Shown: positions 10,030 to 24,503, counted from the stretch's first letter. The stretch is DNA of 64,000 nt from Paracentrotus lividus (GCA_940671915.1 CALNVZ010003435.1:2768432-2832431), one strand, 5' to 3'. The notes: generated from the sequence alone by a model not told the origin. Made by a program: numbers and translations.

Positions 10030-11670
10030 GCCGATCTAGCTGAGTTCTCAATACAAACATAAATGGTTGGTTATTGAATAGTTGTTGATAATGATTTTCA
10101 AGACAAGCTTAATAGGGCATTTATTAGTTATACGCTAATATGAGGTAAGCCATATTAACTGAGACATAAATTAGTTTGGGTCCACAAAATACTATTGTTC
10201 GCCTCGGCCGTTATCGCGGCGGCGTGAGGTGGCAACTGATTTACTTTTTCACTCGCCTCCAGTGTGACGAGAAAGTTAGTTGCACAAAATCTGACAATTC
10301 CATTTTGCCCGCCCCGCTCCGCCTCGCTCATGAAAAATCTGGATCCGCCACTGATCAAAAAGGGTGCTTCTTTTTTTCTAACGAATGTTAATTTTTCGGA
10401 GGTGGGGAGAGGGGGGGGGGGGGTAGATTGAAAAAAAAACATAATACAATACCCGTAGGATAGATGTCGCCTCCTCTCTAAGCCCACTCTTTATCTTATT
10501 CTCTTTTTGTCTTATTTATGATATTCAATATTTTCTCTTTTGTATATCCGTGTTCTCTTTCTATCTATGCTATATTCAGTGCCTTTTTTTCTCTCTCTCC
10601 TTTACCTTGTGATAATGTAATGGGTTAGTTTGAAAAACACGAAATAATTATTAATAAAAAAGAAATAAGATAATAGAATTAAGGAACAGAGAAGAATCAG
10701 AAAAGGATAAAGAGAATTTCTTTCTTCAAAAAAAACCGAGAGAGAGGAAAGACCAGATACGGAAAAATAAAAGTAAACAAAAACGAGGGTCATCATGAGG
10801 TCAAACGCTTGTTTATCAAGTTACGTTTACTAGAATATTATCCTAGAGAGTCAACACGAAGTAAATGTATACCGCAAGGTTTTTGGGGAAGGCGTGCTAG
10901 ATGAGGTCACTTTTTATTGATGGAAAATGGTTTATAAAATTTTAATGGTTTTATGTTGCTGTTTAATGATAATATGTGCTATAAGTCCTACTCTTTATTT
11001 TACCATTTAGTTAAGATTAGACACTTTGGCGTATTTTTTAGGAATCTTTTTCGTAATTTTGTACTTTACTATAAAACAGCCTACAAAGTCGTCTCTTTTG
11101 TCTATAGTCTCGCTCAAGGATTCTTGATTTTTTTTGAGCTGACAACTTTTCTATAAGTCCCTGAACTATCGAGTCCTTTAATTTTAAACTTTGCTGTGAT
11201 AATTAAAACGATTTCATCGACAGAATTTTGGAAAGGTCTGTTTTTGAAGAGCGTTAATTTAAACACGTGAGCCTAGTGGGCGTCTATTTACTCGTGTGCC
11301 CCTTGAGGCATCGGCTCGGTGTTTGGGTTCCGCGAATGCATGGTTCAAGCTTTCTTGATTGGCGCGAAGTTTTTTGTTGTTGTTTTGTTTACGGTTAATA
11401 ATTAATACGGTATGATTTTGGCGCAGCCTAGCCTAGCCAGCCGCTGATAATGGAGGAGATGAGCAGAGCTGAGCTGAGGATTAATTTAGCCGGGCCTGCT
11501 GGTCAAGCCAAAGGTTGAAGAGCGCTAGCAACTAGCGTTAGTCCATGCTGCAAATTATTATGTTTGCCAAAAGTAGACCCTGAAGGTTTAAAAGTCACTT
11601 GAATTGAGAAATAGAAGCAATTATTGTGTCCGTTTTCTTATTGTGGCACGCAAGCGGGTACAGTGTAGCG
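10030..11670. other. upstream region of the lectin/REJ gene
   Basis: I see no exon here. Contents are a poly-G run at 10407, TTTCTCT-rich low complexity at 10500-10600, AT-rich DNA to 11200, then a less AT-rich stretch with CACGTG at 11265 and repeated GAGCTGAG-type words near 11460. The stretch just before 11677 is the likely 5' untranslated region and promoter area. No TATA box or initiator can be defended. Confidence 0.4.
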
Positions 11671-11676
11671 TCAGCG

Positions 11677-11773
11677 ATGGCGATGCTGAAATTGACATGG
11701 TCATGGACATGGGTTTTCATCTCGTTGCTGGGTTTGAGTTGCGCTTCAACATTCAATGCATTCGTCAGAGCAG
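11677..11773 (+). CDS. exon 1: start codon and signal peptide
   Basis: ATG at 11677 opens MAMLKLTWSWTWVFISLLGL, then SCASTFNAFVRA. This is a textbook signal peptide with a probable cleavage after SCA. The donor CAG|GTAACA leaves phase 1, exactly what the SUEL exon needs. The next in-frame codon formed by splicing is GAG (Glu). This fit and the hydrophobic core are the reasons for choosing this start. Confidence 0.8.
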
Positions 11774-14700
11774 GTAACAAAATGACATAGTTGTTAAAGT
11801 ATTTAGTGGTTCTTTTACGAGTAGGTAGAGGAGGCTGGCAATGATAGGTGCTTCAAAAGATGGTTTACGATAACGAATGTGTTTATTCTCAAAGGACTGA
11901 AGCTAGAATACTATTTACATCTGATATGCGATATAGCTATGGTATCCGCTAGTAGTATAATGACATAGCGAATAGTATATCGCAACAATAGCCTGTTCAT
12001 ACCAGGCGCGGATCCAAGAAAGTCGAATTGAATGCATTTCGGGGGCCCAATTGTCTGGGGATAAAGAGCCGCTTTTTTTGTTCCCAGACAATTCAATTGG
12101 GCCCCCGAAATGCATTCAATTCGATTTTCTTCGATCCGCGCCTGCATACATCAATTTCAAATTTCAAAAAAACTTTGACTTTGTTCAAGGTACCAACTTC
12201 CTGTTAAGGAGATCTATCTAGGGCCTAGAGATCTAGATTTATTAAAAAATTATTTGCGGTGGAGACCTAAAGTTAGAACTAATAGGTCTAACTATAGAGT
12301 CTAAGTTAGGGGCTGTCCCACTGCCCGCATGGACTCTGCCGGGGACTCTGGAGGCGATCGTTGTTGCGACAACTGGCTATCTTGCTGTTGTGAGTGTGGT
12401 AGCAAGTTGTTGTTGTAGCCTAGATTAGATAGAGTCGTATGTAGGTTTATAATCGCCTTTTTAAAGATTAACTCCTTATAATTATGAAATTATCAGGTTG
12501 TCGCCACAACGATCGCCGCCTGTGGGACAGGCCCTTAACTTAGCTGGCTCCTCACTGACCTGTACGTGTCTGTGACGGCCGTCGAGGAGCGACCGGTGGG
12601 ACGACAATATGTAGACTCTATGCCGGTCAGGAGCCGGGATGATTGCGCAGCCCAGCCCGGACGAGCTGGCAGTAGGCCCCTAACAGTTAGTGAGTTCTGG
12701 CCAATCTGGGTGTAGTGAGTGGCTAGCTAATATATAGTCACATAATTATACAGGGATTTACAGGGTCTAGATTCTACCCAATACAACGCCAAAAGAACTT
12801 CTAAGTTCTATCGAGATCTACCTGACGAGTCCCCCGCAGGACTGCTCCCTGACTTGAAATCTAAGTAGATTCTAACGTTAGGCCTAAACTAAAGCCAACT
12901 GCAACTCCCATCTATTCTAGATTTTCTAGGCCTACTTAAAGTTAAAGTTAGATCTAACAGTTAGGCCTAACGTTAGATCTATCTAGAAATCTAGCTGACA
13001 AGTCCCCCTTAACTTAGGCTAACTTGTTAGGGCAAGTCCCCAGTCTCAGAACAGAAGGACAACTTCCTTGGAAGTTGGAACTCTCCTCTGTCAGTGCTGT
13101 GGAAGCAGTCGTCTGGCTCTGTTGGACCTGTCAGTTTGGAGTTGTTGTGTCCCCGGGGAGTGTTTCTCAGGTGGAGAGTTGAAGTTGGGGAAAGATGGGA
13201 ATTAAGAACACTCTAACTCTTTAACATTAACCTGTGATCTGTCAGTGTATGCGAGATACTTTTACTGTAGATCTAGTCTAGTGTAGAAGAGAGAGAGCTG
13301 AAGAGAAAAAAAAAATTGTTCTTTTAGTGAGATTGAACTTAATTAGCACCTTAGTTATTAAAAATTGTCATTTTGTAAAAAAAATTTCAAAGTGTTAATT
13401 TCATAAAGAAACTTCAAATAATCTTTTTACTAGTAGATCTAGATCTAGACCTTGTACTAGTACTAGGGTAAATCAAAATATTTTCATTCTCAATTCATTA
13501 ATTGATTTAAGATAAATTTTTGTGTCTTATACAGAGACTGTCATTGTATGTGAGAATGAATCTGGAGTGCTAGACTGTGATGCAGATCTTATACTTATCT
13601 CAAGTGCTGTCTATGGGCGGACTGATGCTGAAATGTGTGGGGATAACCTGACCACTGATTGTGTCTTGGATGTGTCTGCTGATTTGGCTTCCTGTAATGG
13701 CCAAACACAATGCTCGATTGAAGCAGAAAATGATAATTTTGGAGATCCATGTACAGGTGTACACAAGTACCTGAATATCACATACACCTGTGAAGGTACG
13801 GGTCCAAGTTTGCAGGGTCATGTTACAAGCACATTTTCAAACCATCAATAATTTTCATGTATATTCTGACTCCTAGTTTCCAAAGTAACCAATACCCATT
13901 TCAGTCCTCACTACGTATTGAAGTTCACTGCTTATCTTTTCTCACTTTACTGAGGGAAAAAAGTACCCCTTTCATATTGAATTCTTCCCTGTTAATGCTT
14001 TTCGCCATCAACGCTATATCTTAGTAAAAAAACAAATCATTAAATTCTTACCAATATGTACATATTTAGTTTGTGCAAATACTTGTTAAGCTAATAACTT
14101 AAACTATGAATACTACAGTCTACTCTCATTATAGTGAGCGTGGATGCAACAAGATTACATTGTAACAAGGCCGTTTTCCATCTCCCAGCTTTCAATTAAA
14201 GATATCTGTAATACTAGATGTGTTCGATGGGAAAATAAGTTTTAAGAGCCAGTGTACCGTATAATGCGTCTTTCAAATTTGTGAATCATTTTCAAAGAAG
14301 TATTTCACTTGTTATCAATTGAAACACTGGATTGGTTGCTTTGTTAGTATCAAGGAGCTTCAAACACATGGAGAAACAATGTAGCTAACTCTTTTGATGT
14401 GACTGTGATGCAGCGGGGATAAAATATGCCAGGCATGAATTTTATTGGAATTTTGTCTCAGATTGTAGACAAAAGATTTCTGCCTAAGTTACAGACTTTT
14501 AATACTGGTCAGGTACCAAACGAAATATGCTTTTGTAATGATAATTACTTTTCGCTGCCTCTGGGCGGATAGTAAGAGCAGACATATCGCTCACTTTCAC
14601 AGGGGAAAGCAAAAATAAATGTTACCATATTTCTTGAAATATGACTTGAAATTACTCGACTGGCCGCATATGCGACACATAACATCGCAGATGAATATAT

Positions 14701-17700
14701 TCCAACAAACTAATCTTGAAATTTTGTACTTCGGATGTTTGTGGAAATGTGTAAAATGTTGATTTAAAAATTTTCGATTTTTTGATGTATTTCATATTTT
14801 ACAACTATTATGATACAATATTTCGCCCAATTTTAGGACATTATAGGGCTTTGATATATTCCGTCATGTGTTTAATATCCATGTCTTGTGTTCAAATAAA
14901 GTAGAAAATATTCCCAATTATTTATTTTCAACACAAATTACTTTTCAGTTTTCCAATGAAACTGGCGGCATCACAGGTCGACACCAAAGGCTACAGTGCA
15001 CGTGTGTATTCTTTTGTACTTTACAAATTGGAAGCGTCATGAATTAATTTGCATTTTGTTGTCACTCCATGTGTTTGAAGCTCCTTGTTAGTATATATAG
15101 CCACTTTTATTTGTTATATAATTCTTATTTATTTGTTTATTTGACATTTAATCTTCAATCAACTTGTAAACAGATGGTTGCTAAAAATAGCAAAATTATT
15201 TTTGTCTTTATCAGATGATGTTTGTGGAGATGACTGGGTTCGGGAACCTATAAGTGGAAATTGTTATCTGTTCACTGAAACACGGGAAGATTGGGAAGAT
15301 GCCAGAGACTACTGTTTAAACCTAGGCAGTGATTTAGCTAGCATACACAGTGCAGCGGAGAATGCATTTATTGGAGGTAAGGCTTGGAGTGTCACAAGAA
15401 AAGAGTTCTGGTTTCTTTCATTTTTTATATATTAGGGGTGGAGTGATTATTTTAAATTCTGACAAGATACATTCATTTTGATTACAAATTTAGTATGATG
15501 TCAATCTGAAATCAATCTGAGATTATAAATCATCAGATGATTTGCAGAAGATGACAAAATTAACAATTAATCAGATTTTTATCAAGTTATTCTCCTTTAC
15601 AGGCAACCATTAATATTATTTCAGTTAATTGGTAACAATATCTATAATCCAATAATGCTTAGTTTTCTGAAAATCATTTATCAACAATATATAATAACAA
15701 CATTTATTTGTTGTATTAAACCAGGGTAGCAATCATCTGTTTACAATAGAGTTTGTCTAGGTTAATTTGAGTATTTGGATCTGCTATCCAAAACCCCACA
15801 CACACACACACACACACGACACACACACACACACACACCACACACACACACACACACCACACCACACAAATACAACCAATTAAAGAATTAAAAAAGTCAT
15901 ACATTTTGTTGTTTCTTTCTAGAATCCATTTCAAGTCATGTGTGGATAGGAATAACTGATAGGCAAGTGAAGACGAGTTTCCTTATTTCACAGACGGAAC
16001 TTTAACAGATTTCACCAATTTTGCTGGTAATTATCTGTGTTTTATTGCAAAGAATTTTTAAGCAAATCAAATGTTTGAATATTATCATTCCATGTTTTAT
16101 GCCGTATTACTTAATTTATTATATAGTTTTAAAAGTATATGTGTGGTGAATACTAAGTAACATTACCAAAACAAAAAGGTATTAATTGCAATTGTGTCTT
16201 TATTGTTATGCCTTGATATGCTTTGAAACTTATCTTTTAGCTCACCTAATGCTCTAAGTTTTTGCTCTCCATCCGCTGTATTGGGCTTTTCCCCTTCCAA
16301 ATGATCCATGTAATAGGTTCATATGCCTGTATAGTTCTTTTAACAATGTTATTATATTACAGAAAACAGTCATCAGAGTGATAATAATGACTGTGTCAAA
16401 TTAAGACATCATTCTGGAGTATGGGCCTGGAAACCATGCTCGTCAGAATTTCGTGCTGTTTGCAAAAAAGTCCCTGCTAGTCCTGCCACCACCACTCCTT
16501 CTGCTACCACCACTGAAAGTATAGTTACAACCCCACTAGTCGCACCAACACCAGCATATCAGGGGAATATACCATCACATGAAACACAGTTGCAGGCTAC
16601 AACCCAACATTCTGGTGTGGCTGCTGGGACAGATGCTCTTCCTGAAATGGCCGATTTTGGGAGTACATTGTCAACAACTGAGGGATATGGTTATATGTTC
16701 ATGGAGGTCCTTGAATATCCAAAGCACGGTGAGAATAGAAATATTGTATGACTACATGTTAATATACACATTGCAATTTGATGAGTAACATTAAAACAAT
16801 CTGTAAAAATAATCAAAATATGTAATTAGTTCCTCTATCATGAGTTTTTTTTTTTTTTTTCTTTATCCCATTGAAGTTCAGATAAGAAAGTTTGTGTACA
16901 TTGTAAATCAAAACTGTATAATTAGCATGCCCCCACTGTGCCATTGCAATGGGATAAAATAATACACATAATCATCTAAACTATAGACAAATTTTGTTTG
17001 GTTAATGTTTTGTCTTGTGGCAGTCATGGCTGGGGGGGCTTCCCATATTATATGCGTAACAAAGGAAAACGTACAAACATGCACATGGTGCATGCGTAGT
17101 ACATTGTATGCCCCCCAGCTATGGCTGCCAGGAATTTTCATTGCTCTGAAGTCAGATTGTATAGGATCACTACCCTAACTTTGTTGAACCTCTTTTCTTT
17201 TCTTTTTGTTTTTGTTTTTGTTTTTGTTTTTTTTTGGTTTTTGTTTTTGAGGAGGAGGTTAACTTCCGCAAGTAGGATCAAAGTTTGGTTTGTTAACACG
17301 CTACCTGATCTACGTTTGTTCATATTTACAGTGGCCAGCGATGGGAATATCTTCCAAGTCAACGACACTATCGTTGTGCTTGCATCAGCTATGGGAGCCT
17401 TTGAGCCGATATCATCTCATATCTTGTGGTCCATCAAAAACCATGCAGACGACTCAGTTCCTTACACAACGTACTCTGAAAACGCGGTTCTTATCTCCCT
17501 CACCGCTTACTCAATGGTCACAATCGAAGCGACGTCGGTCGGGAGTTCATCAAATCTCACCGGTACGGCAATTGCAACAGTTCCTCCCACAGCACATATC
17601 CTCTGTTCCTCTCATGTCTTTGCAAGCAGTGAATTTTGGTGTGCTCTCTTGACGGATATCAATGTGGATGATTCCAGTTATACCTTCTGCTTTGAAGACT

Positions 17701-20700
17701 CTGAGGACTCCTGCTCAATGGTCGATCCGGGATACTGGTCCCTAGCTGACCTTCCTGATGCTCTGATAGACAGTGCATCTTCTATGAATGGGTTTCTAGC
17801 CAGCTTTGTTTATCACACCTATACATCGACTGGGTCGCATAACTTGACTGCTATGATTTTTGAGCATTTGATTTCAGCCATTGAAGTAAGTATCATTAGG
17901 CCTATACACTTTCATTCTTGTAATTTGATGTCTATTGAATGTATTTTTCCAAACAGAGGCAAACAGAAGATACAATAAGTAAACATTTTTAGCTTTTGGT
18001 TTTTCAAAGTCACATTAGTGCAAAAGTTTTTCTTATTCACTGTATAATTGTTATAATTTATTCCTTTTTACTGCTAGTGCTTTGATTTATAAAATGCCAA
18101 TACTGATTGTATCTAGTCTAGATAAGGAAATTTTCAGTATTCAAGACTCTGGACTTTTTTGTGTCATTTTATAAATTAAATGAGTAAGCTCTACTTTTTA
18201 TGCCAGAAATTGCTGTGGCATGCAGATATTTAAAATAAGCTTGTTTTATTGTTCTAATGGTCTTTCAATGACTTTGCTAGCTTTGTATTGATGTAGAGCA
18301 CAGATTGCATATATGTGAGAATGCTAGATAAATGAACTCATTGTTTCGTAAAATCTTGTTATAATAGGTCAATGTGACTGTAGACCCTGAGTGCATCAGC
18401 AGCCTCGCGATTGTGAAAGGAAATGGCAACACTACTCATCCTGCTACGTATCTCAAGGCATCTGACATTGAGATCTCCGCCCACATTGAGCTGAATGTAG
18501 AGTGCGTTGACCCCATGACCTCTGACTTCATGTGGTGGATATTGTCATCTACAGGAGACAATGTAGTGCTTGCTTTTCAGAAGATCACACATGTAAGTAT
18601 AATGTGTAGTTTTATTTTTAATTATTGATTTCATGTGCATTTTAGAAATACTTAATTACTTAGCATGGTTATGTTTGCTTGTATTTGTACATACATTTGT
18701 ACTTTGTTCCATTTTTTTTCTTGTCGGAAACATATTTTGGGTCACAGTTAGGTTTCATTTTCAAAAGTTAGTTGAATTATTATGACTGCCTGTATTTCTT
18801 TACCCAATAAATAGTATAGGACTGCTTTACAGCAAGAATTATTGTACTTTTCTTTTCATATAAATGAATATCTTTTTATTTAATGTACTAAACGTACTGT
18901 ATGTTTTTACACATGTGTACCTTACGGCTTACGATCAATGCTTTATATATTGATCTTATCACCAGACTCCTCAAGTGACAATTCCTAGTGGGACGTTAGA
19001 CTATGGTACCTACAAGCTAAAATTAAAAGTTCAAACACGTCTAAGACTATCAGGTGCAGTAACTGGTGAAGAATACATCGCTACTTGGTTAGAGATCCAA
19101 CCTTCTCCTCTGGTAGCTGTTATCAAGGGCGGAGCTTCGCGATCACATGGTAATGACTACACATTATTATGATCTGAATTTTAAAATTTATTCAAGAGAA
19201 ATATGTGAAACTTTGCTTTGGTTGCAGGTAAATAACTGTCCCAGAAAAGTCCATTTTAACTGTTTGGGTACATCTGTTTGGGTATAATAATAGTGGGTAC
19301 TTGTATAGGGCTCAGGTCCGCCTTATCGACGCTCATGGCGCTTAAGTGTTCACTTATTATTACCCGGCTAAGCTAGGCAGCCTGAAGGCGCAACACAGCT
19401 TAGAGGAATTTCTTCCTACCGGTACACATTTACTTCACCTGGGTCAAGTGTGGCATGTGTAGATTAGTGTCTTGCCAAAGGACATTTGTGAAATGGCTGC
19501 GCCGGGAATCGAACCGCGTACTTTGTTATCGACAGTCCACGACTGTTCCACTAGACCACAACACATCTACATGTCTCCTTTAACATCTGTAGTCAGTGGT
19601 AAGAATACAGAAATAGAAGGAGGAGATTAAGCAGCTTAAATTTATCGTTTTAATTAATTAAAAGCTTCAAATACTCGCTGCATCTTAAATTGATGATTAA
19701 ATTTTGCTCTAGTGCTTCCTACTGTGCTTTATGGTACTCAAATATATTTATGCATGAAATAATGTCCATGTTAATATTCATTGACTTTGGTCTTTAGGTT
19801 TATCCTCCAACCTGATAGTTGATGGATCGACCTCATATGACCCAGACGTTAACCTGGGGTCATCTAGTGACCTGACCTTTACTTGGTACTGCGTAGTGGT
19901 TAGTCCTGATACCATCTATAATTCTCTTAATGAAGCAACACAAGACGAAGGTAAATATGCTGTATATCAATGTATAAAATCTTTCACTACTTCTTATAAA
20001 GCATTAGCATCATTGAAAATGATGCGGCTAAAATCGTATATATACCTAACTACTAGGCACTAGGTCGGGTAGTCTGACGAGACCTAGTATGAATCCTCCA
20101 GTTGTTTATGTTCAGCATGCAGCTCTTCAATTCATCACTTTCCTCTGATCCAGCATGTGTTTTAAAATGTCTAGACAGGTTTGGCAATAAGGATACACTT
20201 GGCAAATAATTGCTTAAATTTTAAAATTCTGAAAGTGTTTACAAGTGGTAAACATTTCATTAAGAAAAAAAGAATTTGCTTTGTTTATTGATATGACTTG
20301 ATACATCATACTAAAGTGTCAGTTTTTCTATTTTTCAAAAATCTTCTAAATAAACTCATTGATTGATGACAAAAAAAGAGACTTTCAATGATTATCAAAT
20401 ATAATTCTTCCATTTTCTTTCTTGTTATCTAGATGATGCCTGCTTTGAAGATGAAGGAATGATAATGGATTCCACCTCTTCAACGTAGATATCCTTGCTA
20501 GTAAACTTGAGGCCGATGTGATTATGAATATTTGGTGTTGCTTCAAAGGGAGGAAGAACTTCAGGAACAACAAACAGAGAATAGAGTTGACACAAGGGCT
20601 ACTGCCAGAAGTAGAAATCAGGTAATCTTTTAAAAACTGTTGGAGGTATTAATGGGTTGGTTGATGGGTACGAAAACAAATAAGTCAATATGATTATTTT

Positions 20701-23700
20701 GTCTGGACTGACTTTTGAAGTCACTTTTCAACAGTCATAATTAAGATTCAAACTTAGTTTGAATCTTAATTACGACTGTCGAAAATACCCTATCTTTTTT
20801 AGTCTTTTTAAAGTTAAGTGCAGAGAGGGTGTCCAAATCCTGATCCATGAAGCTTTCAAGAAGGTTATACTAGTTGTTTGTTTGATTTTCAACTTTGTGA
20901 AGACTTTTAAGTTAAGGAAAGAACAACACAAAATTCATCCAGCTGAGTCTCTAGGCCATTACCTTAGTATTCATTACTTAATAAAGGTCAGTTGATTACT
21001 TGATTTTAATTATGTAAAGGCTTGTTTAGGTTACAGGAAGGAAGAAAGAACATTTTGTTGGACTTAACAAAGAATCCACTTGATAGCAGGGTTAATGCCA
21101 CAGCTAACCATGTGGCGATCTACTCAAGATATTAAAGTATTCATTCAGATTTCTGGAAGATAATTTGGATTCAATTTTGTAATTGACTTGTTTTAGTTAA
21201 GGGAGAATAGTGTCTTTTAGTAAACTCAACATAGATTCCATTTGATAACAGGGCTGTTGCTTCCGCTAACCATTGGTAATGTACTCAAGATATGAAAGTA
21301 CTATTCAGATTTTGTAAAGTTAACTTAGTTTCAACTAGTTAAAATCAGCAAGGGAAGGAAGATCCTTTGAGTAAACTCAACACAGATTCCGTTTGATAAT
21401 GGGTCTATTGCCACACCTAACCATTGGATAATCTAATCAAGATATGAAAGTATGATATCCGTAAGTTAACTTGATTTCAACTTTGTAATCGGCTTGTTTG
21501 AGTTCAGGGAAGGAGGAAACTTTGAGTAAACTAAACACATACCGTATTCTATTTGAAAACAGGTCTATTGCCACGTCTAACCATTGGGTAATCTACTCAA
21601 GATATGAAAGTACTCATTTAGATATCCATAAGTTAACTTGATTTCAACTTTGTAATCGGCTTGTTTGAGTTAAGGGAAGGAGGAAATTTTGAGTAAACTA
21701 AACACGTAATCTATTTGAAAACGGGTCCATTGCCACAGCTAACCATGGGGTAATATACGCAAGATATGAAAGTATTCATTCAGATTTCCTAGATATTTGT
21801 AGGTATAGGCTTAAGTTACGCAAAGAAATTATTTCTGGAACAACTCCACAAAATAACCCTGTGACACCAGGGCTATTGCCACAGTAAAAAATCAAGTAAT
21901 CTGCTCAAGATATGAATGTATTGAAAAAGATTATCAAGAGTTAGATAGATTAAAGGTTTGTAAATTATTTTATTATAGAAGGAATGTCTTCTTGAACAAC
22001 ACAAGGAAGTATCAAGTTGATACACGTGTTATTGCCACAGCTAGAATTCGTTACTGCTAAAAATGGGGGTAATGTACTCAGGATATGAAAGTATTTATTA
22101 AAATTTCCTGCAATTGCTTGATTCAAGGTTCTCTACTTACGATGTGAAAGAATTGATGAAGATTTCCAGAAGGCAAATGTTTAGAGGTTTGTAAATAATT
22201 GTTTGAGAGAGAGAAAATATCTTACGAACAATGCAACAAACATTCCTGACATCATGGATATTCATTATTGCCACAGCTACAAATAAGGATATCTACTTTG
22301 GACGACATGAACATAATTATTGCATTCCCCAAAGTTTACTAAGTTTACAGGTTTGAATAGGCTTCGTTCAGAGAAGAAAGAATCTCATTATCAACAAACC
22401 TGAAATTTCCTGAATCCTTTCTTTCTTGTATCCTCAGCTGCATCAATAACTGCAACATGTACTTCTTCTCATCCGAGCGTCTTGTCTTACATGCCACATG
22501 CACCAACTGTGACACCAAAGATGTGTCCTTCCACTGGACTCTTGAGTCAGACGATACAGCTCTTGCAGTAGACCTGGCTTCCCAGACCACCACAGGTCTT
22601 GACCAAGCATACCTAGTCATCAAGGCTCATACGTTTGATTCAATCATGTCTGACATCGAAAGCATCGACTTGAGAGTGACAAGTGAGTGCATCACCTTTA
22701 CTTTCCATTGTGTGTATAATCTAAAACTTTTCTTTAATTTTGTAAGTCTATCCTTGCAAAAATGTCGGCTTTTACATCATGCTATTTATAGTATAAATGA
22801 AAACATGACAAAAATCATGAAATTAAACCCTCAAATATGTCCCCATCTATTTGCTTAAATGTTATAATAATAATAATATATAGTAATAATAATGATAAAA
22901 TTTATAAAGCGCTTTACACAAAAAGTTTCAAAGTGCTGTTACATATTATATAAATAGTGCATGCTCTACTATGCAACATACTAGATTATGTGCACGACAA
23001 ATACTAAATTATCCCGAGGGCACATTTATTTCACCGAGGCCGTAGGCCGAGTTGAAACAGATGTGCACGAGGGATTATTTAGTATTTGGAGTTCACATAG
23101 TTAGTAATGTTGCATTAATAGAGCATGCACTATTTATTACAGTAAATAGACCCCTAGATATTTGACCTTGCCTAATCTGGTTTTATCTTTGCCAATGTTT
23201 GCCAAACTTTTGGTGCTAATTAAGCTGTTGTGACGTATATTGTGATATCTATTGTTGTGCGCACCATTTTACTGTTATTACGCGCTAGCGCAACAAAGCA
23301 ATCGATTTCGCCATTCATTTTAACACAGGATAAAACCATTCAATATTACAAAAAAAAACGTTCAATATAACAAAACCGTTCACTATAACGAATACGTGAA
23401 TGACACGTTACATCATTTCAACCAATCACAGCTCTTAAAATACTACCACTATTTACTATATATATATATATATATGACATTAAAACATGAAGTTATTAAG
23501 CTACAAAACAAATATCAATATACCTTAATTAATATAAACTTATTATAACAGACTTATTTGTACATTTTGGCTTATCTTATACAGGGTGTATCAATAAAAA
23601 CGGGACAGTTTTGAAAAGTCTGTCAAAATATTGTTTCAAATCATAATGTCTATATTTTGATGTTAATAGATGCTCAGAAGTCTTATCTTTCAAATGCCAT

Positions 23701-24469
23701 TTAAAATAATAAGTTTCGTTCATGCTTGAGCGCACACAGAGCGTTTTTGTCGGGGGCTCAAAAAAAGGCTTGCGCACAAAATGGAAGAAAATGAGAAGTA
23801 CGGTCATCGGACTTCTTGCCAATCAGCATACTTACTCTTAACCTTTTCATTATCTTTTCCTTTATTATCGAATTATGCTTTCAAAATTCATTTGCAAAGC
23901 TATTTATTTACTTGAATTGTTTTTTTTTTTATATTTTGTTTTGTTTTTTTGTTTTTTCACATGTTAACATGTTATCTTTTAGCATTGAATATTCCTTCAA
24001 ACTAAAACAAAAATAAAAAAGTGTTGTCAACCCAAGAAAGGGGATTTGGTTGGTTGGTTGATTGTTTGATTGATTGCTTTGTTTGTTCGTTTGTTTGATT
24101 GATGGATTGATTTATTAATTGATCGATTGATTGAATGAAGGATTGATAGATTAATCATTTTTAATGATTGATCGTTTGATTAATTCATTGTTTCTTTGGA
24201 TGAAAGATCGATTGATCGATTACTTTTCGATAGCTCAAATGATTGATTTAATCGTTCGAAGAATCATAGGAAATCGGCTCAAAGACTAACATAATCATTG
24301 ATCAATGAAAAGTTACAATCAATCCGAATGGGAGTACCTGATTCAGAATAATGATTTAGAATAAATAAAACCCTTTGGATTTAACATTTTTTCTTTTCTT
24401 TTTTGAACCTCCGACAAAAACTTTCCATGTTCGCTCAAGCATGAACGAAACAAACAAAGCAATCAATCG

Positions 24470-24503
<34 letters not shown>

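Larger units (their letters stand above)
11774..13534 (+). other. intron 1 with two small foldback elements
   Basis: Large first intron. It contains a 140-bp hairpin (12004-12143), a second inverted-repeat element (12308-12535), and a stretch rich in CTAG, AGATCT and TAGGCCTA words (12200-13000). Confidence 0.6.

Noticed and set aside
12330..12418. Cys-rich mini-protein (MDSAGDSGGDRCCDNWLSCC)
   Set aside because: It lies wholly inside the inverted-repeat element at 12308-12535 in intron 1; its cysteines arise from TGTTG repeats.
17121..17331. Extension of exon 6 upstream to 17121
   Set aside because: The added stretch is translated poly-T/G intron sequence (FVFVFVFVFF). The splice acceptor at 17330-17331 gives the phase required by exon 5.
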